Source: Agriotes lineatus
Lineage: Eukaryota > Arthropoda > Insecta > Coleoptera > Elateridae
Direction of reading: 5' to 3'
DNA: 64,000 nucleotides
NCBI GenBank assembly: GCA_940337035.1
Contig: CALNHX010005853.1
Span: forward strand, 35,934-99,933
The translations under genes were made by a program, and so were the position numbers. Below the pieces are notes generated by a model. The model did no database searches. It had not been told where the DNA came from and saw only the letters and a program-made list of their open reading frames with translations. The stretch's first letter is position 1. Each line of letters starts with the position of its first letter. Shown here one piece after another: positions 22,077 through 34,189 of the stretch.

Positions 22077-25000
22077 TTCTTCTTCTTTGGGCGCTACGGT
22101 CCTTGTAGGACCTTGGCCTACTCAATGACCTTTTTCCATTCTTCTCTGTCTAGGGCCTTTCTTCTCCAAGTTCTTATTCCCAGTTGTTTTAAGTCATTTT
22201 CTACGTCTTCGTTCCACCTTTTTCTTGGCCGTCCTCGCTTCCTCCTACCCTCTGGTTTTCTTTCGTATGCCATTTTTGGCGCTCTATTGTTTTCCATTCT
22301 TGCTAGGTGTCCCAGCCATTTCAGTCTTTGTGTCTTTATTGTCGTTACTATGTCTGGGTCTTCGTATAGGTATTTTAGCTCGTGATTCATCCTTGTTCTC
22401 CATTCTTCTCCTTCTTTTATTGGTCCGTATATTCGTCTTAGTATTTTTCTTTCAAAGATGCATAGATTTTTTGATCTTCCATTTTTAGCACCCACGTTTC
22501 GCTTCCATATGTTACTATTGGTTTAACAATAGTTTTGTATATTCTTTTCTTGATGTTTCTTGATGTATTTCTGGATTTAAATATGTTTTTGAGCGCATAG
22601 AAGCTTTTGTTTCCAGCTGCTATTCTTGTTTTTATTTCTTCGCTTGTTTCGTTATTGTTTGTAATTGTACTTCCTAGATATTTAAATTCCGGGACTTCCT
22701 GTATTGTGTGATTATCTATTTGTATATTGTTTTGTTCTCTTCTTATATTTCTTGTGTTCAGCATGTATTTGGTTTTTCCATCGTTTACTATTAATCCTGC
22801 CTTCTTGGCCTCTTTTTCTAGTTCCCGATATGCTGTCCTTAATGCTTGTTCTGTTCGTGCTATGATCACTACATCATCTGCGAATGCTAGGTATTGGCAG
22901 CTTCTGTTATATATGTTTCCTCCTGGATTTGTGTCTATTTTCCTTATACATCTTTCTAATACTAAGTTGAATAATGTTGAGGATAGGGGGTCGCCTTGCC
23001 TCAATCCTTTTTCAACTTCAAATTGGTTAGAGAGTTTTCCTTGTTTTCTTACTCGGTTTGTAGTTTGAGATATTGTCATTTTCACGAGGCTGGTTAGTTT
23101 TTCAGGGATTCCGAACTCTTTCATTGTTTGTTCTATGTAATTTCTTTTTATGCTGTCGTATGCCTGTTTATAATCTATGTATATTTGATGAATATCTATG
23201 TTGTATTCGTAGCATTTTTCTAGTATAGTTCTGATTGTGAATATGTGATCGGTGGTTGATCTTCCAGTTCTGAATCCTGATTGGTATTCGCCTAGGATTT
23301 CTTCAGCATATGGTTTAATTCTGTTCGCTATGATTGAGCTTAGAATTTTGTAGACAACTCCTAGCAGGGCTATTCCCCTGTAATTGTTACATTCTAGTTT
23401 GTCCCCTTTTTTCTTATATATGGGGCAGATTATTGCACCTGTCCATTCTTCTGGCATTCGTTCTTCGACCCATATGTTCTGCATTAGTTCTTGTATTTTG
23501 TTAATTAATTCTTCCCCACCATTCTTTATTAATTCGGTCGTTATCTCGTCTTCTCCCGGGGATTTGTGGTTCTGAAGCTTCTTCACTTGTTGTTTAACTT
23601 CTTCTCGTGTTGGGGGCAATATGTTTATGTGTGGACCATAATACTCGCTGTCTTTGTCCTCTTGTTGTTCTTCTTCGTTATCGTTACAGCTTAGCAATTC
23701 CTGGAAATATTCTCTCCATCTATTTATTATTTCTTCGTCATTCGTTATTAGCTTGCCTTCCTTGCTTTTGCATATATTTGTTCTAGCTTGGTAGCCTTCC
23801 TTTTGTTTTTTTACTTTTTGATAGAATCCTCGCGTGTTCTTTTTTTCATATTCTTGTTCCATTTTTTCTATCTCCTCTTTCTCGCATTTTCTCTTTTTGT
23901 TTCTACACAGATTTTGGGAATATCTTCTCTTGCTTTGGTATTCTTCTGTACTGGCTCTAGTTTTTCTTTGTAACATTTTCATTCTAGCTTCGTTTCTTTC
24001 TTTATGCGCTTTCTTACATTCTGCATCGTACCAATTGTTTCGCTTTGTTTTTGTTTTTTCTCCTATGATTTCGTTTGCCACAGCATGCACTGTTGTTAGT
24101 ATACTCTCCCATTTCTCTTGGATGTTTGTATTAATATTAGGTGTTTTCCTCAGAAGTGTTGTCATTCTTTGTTGGTATTTTGCTTGAGTTTCTTCTTTTT
24201 GTAATTTCTCGTGGTCGTATACTCTTTGTTTGATATCATTCTTTTGTGTATTTCTCTTCTGGATTATTATTCTTTGTCTATACCTTCCTTGTACTAAAAA
24301 GTGGTCAGAGTTGCAATTTGCCCCTCGGTAACTTCTCACGTCAATGATGTTTGAAGCGTGCCTTCTATCTATGAGGAAATGATCCAGCTGGTTGCGTGTG
24401 CTTCCATTTGGGTGTATCCAGGTTTCTTTATGTATACTTTTGTGTGGGAATCGGGTGCTCGAAATTGTCATATTTTTTCCCAATGCGAAATCAATGAGTC
24501 TCAACCCATTTTCATTACTAATGTCGTGTTTGCTGTGTTGGCCTATTGTTGGTCTATATGCTATTTCTTTGCCTATTTGCGCGTTTAAATCTCCGAGGAT
24601 TATTTTGACGTCGTATTTTGGCACTGATTCGTATGTTCTTTCTAGTATGTCGTAGAAGTTGTCTTTTTCTCTTTCATCTGCTTCATTTGTTGGGGCGTGG
24701 AAGTTTATGTACGTGGTATTGTGGAACCTGCCCTTCATTCTTAGTGTGCTGATTCGCTCATTTATTGCTTTGAAGTCTGTTATCAGGTGTATTATTCTCT
24801 TGCTGACCAGAAATCCTGTGCCTAGCGTGTTGTTTTTATTACCGCTATTGAATAGCGTAAACTCTTTAAGGTCTAAGATTTCCTTGCCTTTCCATCGTAT
24901 TTCTTGAAGTGCCGCTATGTGTATTTTATATCTTGTTAGTTCATTTTTTAGCTCTTGCATAGCTCCGACTCTATACAAGCTTAGTACATTCCATGTAGCT

Positions 25001-25378
25001 AATATTATGTCGTTTTGCCTTTTCCTTTTTCGTAGCTGGGGTTGTTTCCGTTGATCAGTCCGGCATTCAGAACTTTGAGCTTCCGTAACTTGGGTTTTTT
25101 TCCGGGATACAGGTTTTTACACCCAGGGGTAGTTGGCCCCTTGCCCAACCCCCTTTTCGGAGGGCCATTTCTCCCGCTCTCGTCTGCCCTGACCCCACCT
25201 TCCACCGGGGTTGGTTACCCGATCTCCGGAGGGGTTGCTCAGGTTTCCGGGGTTCGCCACCTTTATCTTCATATAAAGGCTACTTGGAGGTGAGAGTCGG
25301 AATTGGGTAGGAGAGGCTATGCGATGCTAACTGGAAGCAGCATCGTGTGTGACGCATGCACTACCCCATTTGAACCCC
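22077..25378 (-). mobile_element. RTE-type LINE inserted in the fold-back arm, 3.3 kb, with 12-bp target duplication
   Basis: Flanked by ATTTTTAGTTAT at 22065-22076 and 25379-25390. The 5' end is at the right; the 3' end (left) finishes with a GAA-repeat tail (plus strand TTCTTCTTC). The uninterrupted arm shows the empty site (ATTTTGAGTTAT, near 20882-20893 in reverse), which proves the insertion and its limits. The element carries one long endonuclease-RT frame with two frameshifts, so it is nearly full length and fairly young. Confidence 0.9.
22118..25205 (-). pseudogene. Endonuclease-reverse transcriptase of the RTE-type LINE (two frameshifts)
   Basis: A leader frame 25205-25005 (MEGGVRADESGRNG..., with a CKNLYPGKKPKLRKLK stretch) changes frame near 25020 into LATWNVLSLYRVGAMQ. 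The main frame 24978-22438 (846 codons) has the endonuclease landmarks IAALQEIRW, GDLNAQIG and NSDHFLV, then the RT with NYRGIALL, GYADDV-type box reading FADDVVIIA, RQGDPLSSTLFN upstream of it and FKYLGSTI after it. A second shift near 22470 moves the C-terminus into the frame 22495-22118, with RRIYGPIKEGEEWR, RLKWLGHLARM and a basic RRKRGRPRKRW tail. Proteins of this type are often annotated by similarity to craniofacial development protein 2, itself LINE-derived. It makes element cDNA at the target site. Confidence 0.85.
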
Positions 25379-25390
25379 ATTTTTAGTTAT

Positions 25391-26308
25391 ACTATATTAA
25401 TTAATAGGTACCTATGTGTATTACTATTTGTGATTTACATATTTTATTTTAATGTTTCATTTAATTTAGTTAAATGAAGGTAATGCTTATATAGTTTTTT
25501 CAATAAAAATAATATGAGCATATTTATATATTAATGTTTATATTTTAATTTCTTTGTACATCAATTAAACAAATGAATTTGGGTATTTTCTTTTCAAGGA
25601 TATAAGTACCTATATAATATGTCTAATAATAAAAATACTACCTGAAAAAGCTTGACTATACCATAATTTGTTTCCAAATACCATAACATTGATGTTGCTG
25701 CTACCATAATTTATAACTGAGCACCTGGAAATCCTGTCTGGTACACTCACGCCACTCGATTCAAACCCGCAGCAAGAGAAGAGCGCCTCCTGAAGATAAT
25801 AAATTCGAAAAAATTTATATAAAGGGGCAATTAATAATAGTTGCGCTCCTATAGTTGCTACTACCGTAATTGTAAACATGATTTCGAGGACTCTAAAAAT
25901 CATCTCGTAAGTTATTGTGGAAGCTGTTGCTGTTACCATCGGACTGTGGTCGAAAAATCGTGGAATAATTTAATCTGAGAAGAAAGTTAAACATGACCGA
26001 CCTATTTGCCGGCTAAATTTGTTTAGTTTTGGTTCACGGAAAATATGTGTGACTAATATTCGTTGTGTACCCCCTTTTATTAAAAAACTGAATGTTAGAA
26101 TTCCTCATTTTAATACAGGATCATATACTTACTATAGAATTCTGGGAATTCGAAGAGCAGGCAACTTTTCATTTACCACTATTAAAAAATAAGAACATTT
26201 ATTTTGATTCCAGTGGCTCTCGCAAATAAATTAGGAAAAATCGTGCATTATAAAGATAAAATAAATATGTATAGAATAATCTTAAAAGTAGTTAGAATGC
26301 TACGCCTT
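25391..26308 (-). repeat. Right arm, outer part, of the giant fold-back element
   Basis: Reverse complement of about 19959-20881. Carries the minus-strand twin (25939-25610, 109 codons) of the arm reading frame. Confidence 0.85.
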
Positions 26309-27480
26309 ATTTCGTGTTACAAATTTAACCCATAGGTAATTTTTTTAATTCAGAACCGTAGTAGATTTGGCCTCTTTAGAATCAGTACTCTTCTTATAAT
26401 CACACGGATATAACTATTTTTACACATCTTTCAATAAATATCTCATATCTTTATAGCTTAGCTTGAAAAAATATTTTTTCATAAAACTTGAGCGCTGGAA
26501 ACGATTATTTACAAAGGAAGATTTTTAGAAAGAATTTGTGCAACCAGTAACCAAATGTTCACACCGATGATAAAAGTATTCAGCCGATATTGGTACAAAA
26601 TAATTTTAAATTCTTACCAAACGCATCGACAAAATGTGCAGATAGATTTTACTAGAGATAGTTTTGAACCTTCTTCAGCGAACTATTCTGGGCGACTTTG
26701 AGTGACTCAAAGCGCTAGCAGAATGCCAGATTAATTTTCTTCTATATTCTGTCAATACGACATTGTAGTGTAAAGTGTACCCACTAGAAAAAAAATCAGA
26801 AATTGTTTGTAGAAGCACAAGTTCTTTCTTCCTGCAGTTTCTATATTTATGGACCATTGATGAAGTTACAGGATCGCCGTTACCAATTAGTTGCAGGGTG
26901 TCTGTCGCTGGATCACAGGTTGAATAAGCGACTTAATGTACACGGCAAATTTTTGTAACTATACTTCTAAATACAATTAAAAAAGAAAGATGTGTTTCTA
27001 TTGAACACGCCTCTTAGTATCGGAAACAAAATAACTTTGAACAATTGGTTTAATGACTAGGTTAACTAATTTAATAGAACTAAATTTACAAAAACTAACT
27101 TGCTCCAATTGAGCATTGGCGTCCAGGACTAGTGCAATTTAAAATAAAATTGCAAACTTCTTGACATAAGAGGGGCTCTGATTCTTGGTTGTAAAAAATA
27201 GTATTCAACTCAGCTTCGAACAGTGAAACGCAGTGCAGTGCAGCGAACTGTGCTCTGCCGAGCGGTTTTCTATCGCCAAGGCAAACCTGGCAGGTGTGAC
27301 ACGGGGACAGATACCGTTTAATGCTTTTCAAATAACCCTTTTAACCAACTGTAAGACCAATATAATATTCTAATTACATTGAAACAAAATACATACACAT
27401 TTCATATAAGAATAAACTTTAAATACACCGATAAGAGTCAAGGTCCGACGCGTCGACCGGCCTCTCTGACCATTGCGGCT
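26309..27480. other. Region without recognisable gene
   Basis: AT-rich, with a more balanced stretch at 27095-27330. A 78-codon minus frame there has several cysteines but matches nothing I know. 27430-27545 may be the 5' untranslated part of the following LINE. Confidence 0.35.
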
Positions 27481-27508
27481 ATGAGAAAAGCAATAACATA
27501 CAGACGGA

Positions 27509-30500
27509 TTGTCCCAAACCAAGCGGAGTCGGGATTCAGTTTATTTAGTACACATAAACATCGCCAAATTAATAAGTAAAAATAAGATGAAAGAGTTTCT
27601 GAAGGATATCAGAGACAAACTAACTAAACTGGAGGAGAACGGGCAGATAACGGAGAAACGGGAAATGAGAATAGAGCAAAAATTGGACTCAATATAGTCG
27701 GAGATAACGAATCTTAAAAGAGAAAACGAACAAAGAGAACGGGAAAATGACCAACTAAAAGGGAAAATCATCAGGCAAAACAAGAAAATCTAATGGTTAT
27801 AAAGGGAAATAATTTACTGACTTTTGGCATAAAGGAAATGAAAACCCAGCAACAGAAGATAAAAGAAATAATAAACCAAATCCGAGTTGAAATTATACCG
27901 AATGAAGATATAACAAATATTAAGAGAATAGGAAAAAGGGAAGAAAACAAAGACAGACCAATAATGATTGAAATAAGAAATGGGAATAAGAAAGTAGAAA
28001 TAATAAAGTCAACCAAAAATCTGAAAAACACAAACTGGAGAATAAGCGAAGACTACACTAAAGAAATATTGCTGCAAATAAAACAATTAGTGAAACGCAT
28101 GTAACAAGCAAGAGACCAAGGCAACAAAGCGACAATTATATACAATAAACTAATCGTAAACCGCTCAGCATACACGTATAAAAACAAACAAAGTAGTACC
28201 AACAAAAGACCATTTGGCAAGATGGAGGAAACAGCTGGAGAATTAGAATCATATAACCTATATATAACAGCTATACAAGAAACAAGTTGGAAAGAATCGG
28301 GAGAAATAACAAAAGAAAAAATACGCGTTCCTATACAGCGGTGAATGAGAAAGAGGGAGCAAAGGGAGAGCATTCTACATAAAAAAGAAGCTAGTAAAAA
28401 TATAATGCAAATTAACACGGGTTGATGACAGGATAGCACTACTAAGACTAAAAATGGAAAATGTGTATGTATCAATTATTAACATTTACGCCCCAACGGA
28501 GGTGGCAGAACATGAAGAGAAGGACAGATTCTACAAAAATTTGGGAAAATTATGTGAGAGCCTGCCAAAAAAAGATGAAATTATAATATTGTTAGATTCA
28601 AACGCCCAAACAGGGAGAGAGCCATATCTGAGGGAAGTAAGAAGGAACGGAAGAGGGACAATACATGATGCAACCAACGATAATGGTCACAGACTATGTC
28701 AGTTAGCAGGAGCAGGACTCTCTTACAGGGTTTTACGATTGCTTTTCACCATGTATCAATTGTGTTTCACTATTTGTCAAATGTAATTCCCATTTTTCAA
28801 TATTGACAAGAGTGGACAAGAGGGAAAATCATTTGGGATAAAGTGAAACACAGCTGATACTTGGTGAAAAGCAATTGGAAAACATTGTATCTATAAAGTA
28901 ATAACACCCCAAAAAACATAAAATAACGTGGAAACATCTGGCAGGCACAGCAAAAAATCAAATTGACCACATACTACCCCCGAAGCGGATACGCAACAAG
29001 ACAATAGACACAAGAACGTACAGAGGCGCACAAGCAGAATCAGACCATTACTTAGTAATAGCAAAGCTAAGGAACATAGACATGAAAAAGCACTATAGCG
29101 CCAAACTGAAAGCAACAAAAGTAAATATAGCAGCCCTTGAGTGTAAGGAAACGAGAAAAATATCAAGACACATACTCCAAAAACACACAAAACAAACTAA
29201 CAAACACTACAGACATAGAAATAATATGGAGAGAAATGAAACAAAACATACAAGGAACGTCGGAAAAAGTGCTAGGAAGGAAGATAACAAAAACAAAACG
29301 AAAGACTGGTACGACGAAGACTGTGAAGAAGCAAGAAAACTAAAGAATTAGGCAGGAATTAAATGGATCGACACGAGAACAGAATAAGACAAACGGGAGT
29401 ACGAAATAAAAAGAAATAATGCAAACCTAATGTACAGAAGGACAAAGAACGACTGGATAAATAACAAACTTTAGGAAATAGAACAAGACAGTAACAACTA
29501 TAACATAAAACAATTCTACAGAAAAATAAAAAACCAAACAAATATACCCAGAACCAGAACAAGGGGATTAAAAAACAACGAAGGTAAAACGGAACACGAG
29601 CCCCAAAAAATTGGAAATATCTGGGGCGATTACTACGAAAAAAATTTCAATGCAGAATCAGCTGAAACATAACAACCAGAACAGGGCAACACAATAGAGC
29701 AAGAGCAAGAAGATGACTATCCATCAGAAAAGAAATAAACGAACTGAAAAATGGTAAATCCCCGGGAGAGTACGGAATCGACTCAGAACTTTTGAAATGC
29801 GGGGGGTCAGAAACTATATAAACAAATACACACCCTAATAGAGCAGATATAATAACAATACAAAATGCCAGAAAAGTGGAACACTGGAATAATAACACCG
29901 ATACACAAAAAAGGAAACAAGAAACAGTGTGAGAATTATAGAGCAATAACTCTACTGAATACCACCTTAAAAATCTTGGAAAATCTGATAAATAAGAGGC
30001 TAAAACGGCAAGCTGAGCCAATCTTCGCGGACTACCAAACCGTTTTCAGGCCACGCGGGTCAACGGAATACATATCCTACAACAAATATTCCAAAAGACA
30101 ACAGAATATAACAAAAAAGTAAATACACTCTTTGTAGACTTTAAGAGTGCCTTTAACGCAATCAACAAAGAAAAAATAATGCTGGAGCTAAGTACACTAA
30201 AAATACCTAAAAAATTGAGAAAACTTCTAAAAATGACAATACACGAAACTAAGTCAAAAGTTCGATTCGGGAAAAAAGGGGTAAAACAAGGAGTCCCAAT
30301 CTCCCCTACACTATTCAATCTAATACTAGCAAGTATTATAAGGAACGTGAAACTCGACAAAAAAATTATTACCGACGACATCCAAACAATAGCGTACGCG
30401 GACGACTTAACAAAAGTGGCAAACTCGAGACAGAAACTAATAAAAGCAGTAGAAAAAATAGAGGAAGAATGAAGACAATACGGAATGAAAATAAACGAAA

Positions 30501-30736
30501 GTAAAACAAAATACATGAACGTAGGAAGGGAAGAAGGGGACACACACAAATATCTTAAAACGCAGAGGCACAACTTCAAAATCGTCTCCGGCTTAAATTA
30601 TCTAGGAACGACAATACAATTCGGCAAAGGAAGGATAAAAGAAAGAATCTTCAAAGGAAACCAAGCCTATGGCAGAAATAAGAACTTTCTGAAAAGCAAA
30701 GCAATTTCCAAAAAAACTAAGATAAAGATATACTGA
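27509..30736 (+). mobile_element. RTE-like LINE, A-rich coding strand, decayed and 3'-truncated
   Basis: First part (27509-28104): a Lys/Glu-rich coiled-coil ORF1-like frame (MKEFLKDIRDKLTKLEENGQ) followed by a basic, RNA-binding-like segment with RIGKREENKDRPIMIE. Endonuclease: LYITAIQETSW near 28260, IINIYAPTEVAEHEE near 28475, DSNAQTGREPYL near 28600, then, beyond a small insertion, NQIDHI near 28950 and SDHYLV near 29043. RT: EKWNTGIITPIHKKG and NYRAITLL at 29865-29960, KQGVPISPTLFNLIL near 30285, AYADDLTKVA near 30390, and LNYLGTTIQFG near 30590. It stops abruptly at KTKIKIY near 30735, before the C-terminal tail, so the 3' end is missing. At least six frame changes. Confidence 0.8.
28738..28876. 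mobile_element. Small MITE-like insertion inside the LINE endonuclease
   Basis: About 139 bp: arms ATTGCTTTTCACCATGTATC... (28738-28772) and its near complement (28840-28876) enclose about 67 bp. It interrupts the LINE between the DNGHRLCQLA and ITWKH blocks, proving insertion. Target duplication not clear. Confidence 0.65.
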
Positions 30737-31960
30737 GTGGTTGGTCATACCTCTGAACATAGGCAATTTACATGGCTTATCACGGTTATGCATATTCCTG
30801 CTCACCATTTTTATAAAAAAAAATGTAGTGGTACTAAATTAAAGAGAACAATTTTCCGCGTCTTTTAGTATTAACAACTTATTGGATAATGTTAATGGTG
30901 CATAAAAATATTAATGTTAAAATTTAGATATTCCCAAATATAAGTGACGGGCTTAAAGGATGCTAAAAAATTTAAAATCAATTTTTGTCTAATTATAAGA
31001 TCACTATAAAAGGAAGTTGTGTGAGTGTATCACACCTGATTTTTTTGTGTGCTTATGAAAATGCCGCAACATAACGAAATTTCAGTATTGGAGGATTCGT
31101 TATGTCGCGGCATTTTTGTAAGCATAAAACAACAAATTTGTGTCACTAGCGTCACTAATTGATTTATAATTGTTGTTTACTAGATCACAAACACTACCCA
31201 TTGTTTTTCTGATCATATCTACTTGATTGAAACGGTTACTTTTACACTTATGAACTAAGAGCACTTTGTTTTTATGCTATTTAATTCTCTTTCGGATAAT
31301 AACCTAAAATTTAAAAAAGATTACAGATAACGAAGTTACAGCTAAAACAAGTTCTCAGAGACAGGTAAAATGGCATCGGCATCTTTACATTTGTGAAAAT
31401 TAACATAAGAAAAAAATTAAAATTGAACTTCAAGGTCGAATAATTTCTTACTCGAGTTTAATGGGTTTATTATAACTCCAGGAATCTATAACTAATCGGT
31501 GTCCTATTCGTTTTGGGACACTCTGTATAAACCCTATATTAATTATTAATAAACGGGTCCCATTACAACTGTCTCGCTGCAATAGTCGCTTACTAAACCT
31601 AATATTGGGGGTGTGAGACTGCACTCGACTGATTATCCAACGTTATCCTTCTGCTCTCCGGGGCTACTTGTGCAATATTATTAGTAAGCTGGGAAGCAGA
31701 ATAAACCAGCGCATAGAGCAGACACCTAACAACTTCTAAGTCCAGTTCTGTTCAATAAAAAACCGATTCTTTAATGTTGCAATAGTAACAAAACTAAAAT
31801 GTAATTTCTAATACCTTGTGGAATTTTTATTTTTGATTATTACGCCTTTATTAGTGTTTAGTATGAGTTGCGAGTTGGCGTTCAACGAGTTAACATCGCT
31901 GTGACTTTGCTCTTGTTTACCGATCAGCAAATAGTGTTTACAACCTTACCTGGACGATTA
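30737..31960. other. AT-rich region without gene, with one hairpin
   Basis: Holds a hairpin at 31050-31124 (29-bp arms TGCTTATGAAAATGCCGCAA..., 17-nt loop, three mismatches). 31521-31535 reads GGACACTCTGTATA, the recurring short motif noted at 7205. 31548-31740 is more GC-rich and unrecognised. Confidence 0.5.
31050..31124. repeat. Hairpin with 29-bp arms
   Basis: Arms 31050-31078 and 31096-31124, loop of 17 nt. Same style as the hairpins at 910, 10653 and 10758 but no shared sequence. Confidence 0.8.
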
Positions 31961-32263
31961 TTTATTCTGTAAGTGATGTTTACAAAGTTTCTTGTTTTTT
32001 TTTTTAATTTTGCTGCACTTTTGTTTGACTATCTCTCCGACTGAAGTGTAGCTGGACATTCTTGTAAGCAGAGATAAGAAAGTCGCATTTTCAAACGACA
32101 CAGCTCGTTGCTGGAGCTCATAGGCAATCGCCATTGTAGCACGATGTACATCTGGCCGTCAGCCTTCTATTTAATAGAAAATTATTAGCGATAAACACAG
32201 CGCCGCTTTTGACTACATGAGCAGCGATAACCAAAAAAGGAATCCCACTGCAATAAAAACTCA

Positions 32264-34150
32264 ATGTCACAAGATCTACGCACCAATACAACCAACACCA
32301 GCAAAGCTGTTTCTAAACCTATCTTTCCTAAAAAGGACCAAGCCACTGTTCTTCATGCAGAAGATAGTCTGAAACTATTCGGTTATGTTAAAGCAGTTGG
32401 TCATATTATAGGTGCCAAAAATATCTCCTTTGCATCGCGAATATCCAACAATAAAATTTGTATAGGTATATCTGTCCACAATCGAACTAGTAGATCAACT
32501 TATTAAATCACACCCTACAATCCTTGTAGGAAATATAGCCTTAAACATTCGAAAGCTAGTGTCGCCCTCAAAACAAATAGTGATCTCGAATATATGTTCA
32601 GCCATACCCTACGATTTAACTGAAAATGCCTTAAAAAGTCTCGGGTTACATCTAGCCTCTCCCATCTCTTTCCTAAAACCAGGTATCCCTGGCGATGAGT
32701 ACAGTCATATACTCAGCTTTCGAAGGCAAATCTATGTCTTCCAACCTACAGACGATTTTGAACTGCAAACGTCTTTAGTAATTCCCTATAATGGAACTGA
32801 ATATAGAATTTTTCTCTCTGCGGACAGAATGGAATGCTTTATCTGCAAGCAGACAGGTCATATTGCAACAAATTGCTCGAATCCACCAATAATTAACATA
32901 CCACTACTACAAGATAATTCGACACAGTCTTCCAGCGCTGCAGACTCTCGCAGGACTGTCGTAGTTAGAGAGCAAAGCGAACCTTCTCAAGCGTAAATAA
33001 TTTCAAAAAAGAGCCTTTCAGGTAAGGTACCAATGACCAAATTAGTCCCCAAGCTGAAATTCCTCTCCTGAAATTCCTCCCCTACTACAATGGCCCCTCC
33101 TAGCAATCCCACTAACGCTCAGAAACCTCTCAAGTCAGCTAAAAAGAAACGCAACTCCAGCACCCGTTCTAACTGACCTCACAAAGTCCACCATCAAAGA
33201 AATATACCAAAAGAATCCTGAATATTTTACTATTCCGGTCGATCATTTTCTTGCGCTCTTGAAAAACTCCCATAGCAATATCAACCCTTATTTAGAGGCC
33301 TTAAAATTCACTACCGATGTCAAAACTCCTCTGTCCAACATGTACACAATATACCCCACCCTGAAAGAAAGGTCAATTAAAAACAGATTCACTCGGCTGA
33401 GCAAAAAAATCAAAACACACCTCGTTTCTGAAGGACACGACGTTGAAAATATATCCAGCATAATGTCCCAGTCTTCAGTAGATCTAAGTGACGAAGATCT
33501 TAATTCTGATGATTCTCGACAGTCACAAACATCAACATATTAACATGCTACTCATTTTCACCTTCAACATTCACTCTAATACAGTGGAATTGCGATGGAT
33601 TCTATCCTCGCCTTGAACGAATACAACAGCTTATTTACGATACCCTACCTGATATCATCTGCTTCCATGAAACAAATGTTAAAGAGTCTCATAAGCCTAA
33701 CCTTAAAAATTATCACGGATACCGCTATCTCAGGACTGAGTACGTACGAGCCAGCGGCGGAACTTCAATATTTGTATCCAACGATATTTTTTCCCAAAAA
33801 CTTTCCGGGCTTAGAGGCAATAGCTGTAAATGTTTAGTGCCCACAAAAAATTACAATCTGTAATGTATACATACCACCGAATTATAACTTAACAAAAGCA
33901 CAAATCTGCGACCTCGTAAATCAGTTACTTAGCAAATTTATTCTTGTTGCGAACTTTAATGCTCATAATGCAATGTGGGTATCCGAACACACATTCGCTG
34001 GGGGAAAAATATCGAAAATACAATAAACAATACAAACTTGTGTCTCTAGAACACAGGAAGTAGTACTCACTTTAATATCTCTTCAGGAAAATTTCCATCC
34101 ATCGATCTTAGCTTCACCGACCCTAGAACGACCCTTTTAATTTATTGGCG
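32264..34150 (+). pseudogene. Jockey-like LINE, 5' part: ORF1 with zinc knuckle and start of endonuclease
   Basis: ORF1: 32264 onwards (MSQDLRTNTTNTS) with FASRISNNKICI, then a frame change near 32470, then IVISNICSAIPYDLTENAL, PGIPGDEYSHILSFRRQIYV and the CCHC knuckle CFICKQTGHIATNC (C-x2-C-x4-H-x4-C) at about 32840-32880. A Lys- and Ser-rich tail runs to 33543 with stops. ORF2: IQWNCDGFYPRLER begins at about 33570, with PDIICFHETN (endonuclease Glu), ASGGTSIFVSN, and NFNAHNAMW near 33952; the SSGKFPSIDLSFTDP stretch near 34080 is frame-broken. It ends at about 34150 where the Penelope-like element starts. The RT is absent here. An RNase H tail of a similar LINE lies at 38304 and may belong to the same original element. 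Confidence 0.75.
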
Positions 34151-34189
34151 CACTCTACATAGTCTGTATTATAGCAAACAATAAGGCTG

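Larger units (their letters stand above)
19959..26308. mobile_element. Giant fold-back element: 1.44-kb inverted arms around a 146-bp loop, right arm split by a LINE
   Basis: The left arm 19959-21402 is repeated in reverse at 21549-22076 plus 25391-26308 with roughly 95 percent identity by eye. The loop is 21403-21548. The ends are AAGGCGTAGCATTCTAAC on the left and the complement on the right. Removing the nested RTE LINE (22077-25378) gives an element of about 3.04 kb, nearly all palindrome, with no transposase. This form resembles Foldback/Galileo-type elements, but end sequences alone do not place it in a known superfamily. No target duplication was identified at the outer ends. Confidence 0.85.

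Noticed and set aside
23834..24187. Long plus-strand frames rich in Phe, Leu and Ser opposite the RTE LINE
   Set aside because: They are antisense shadows of the A- and K/E-rich LINE frame and look hydrophobic for that reason only.
25610..25939. 109-codon membrane-like frame in the right fold-back arm, with a twin in the left arm
   Set aside because: The twins differ mostly by amino-acid-changing substitutions, so no selection is evident; treated as chance.
28053..30579. Hydrophobic minus-strand frames opposite the LINE at 27.5-30.7 kb
   Set aside because: Antisense shadows of an A-rich coding strand; no signal peptide or family match.
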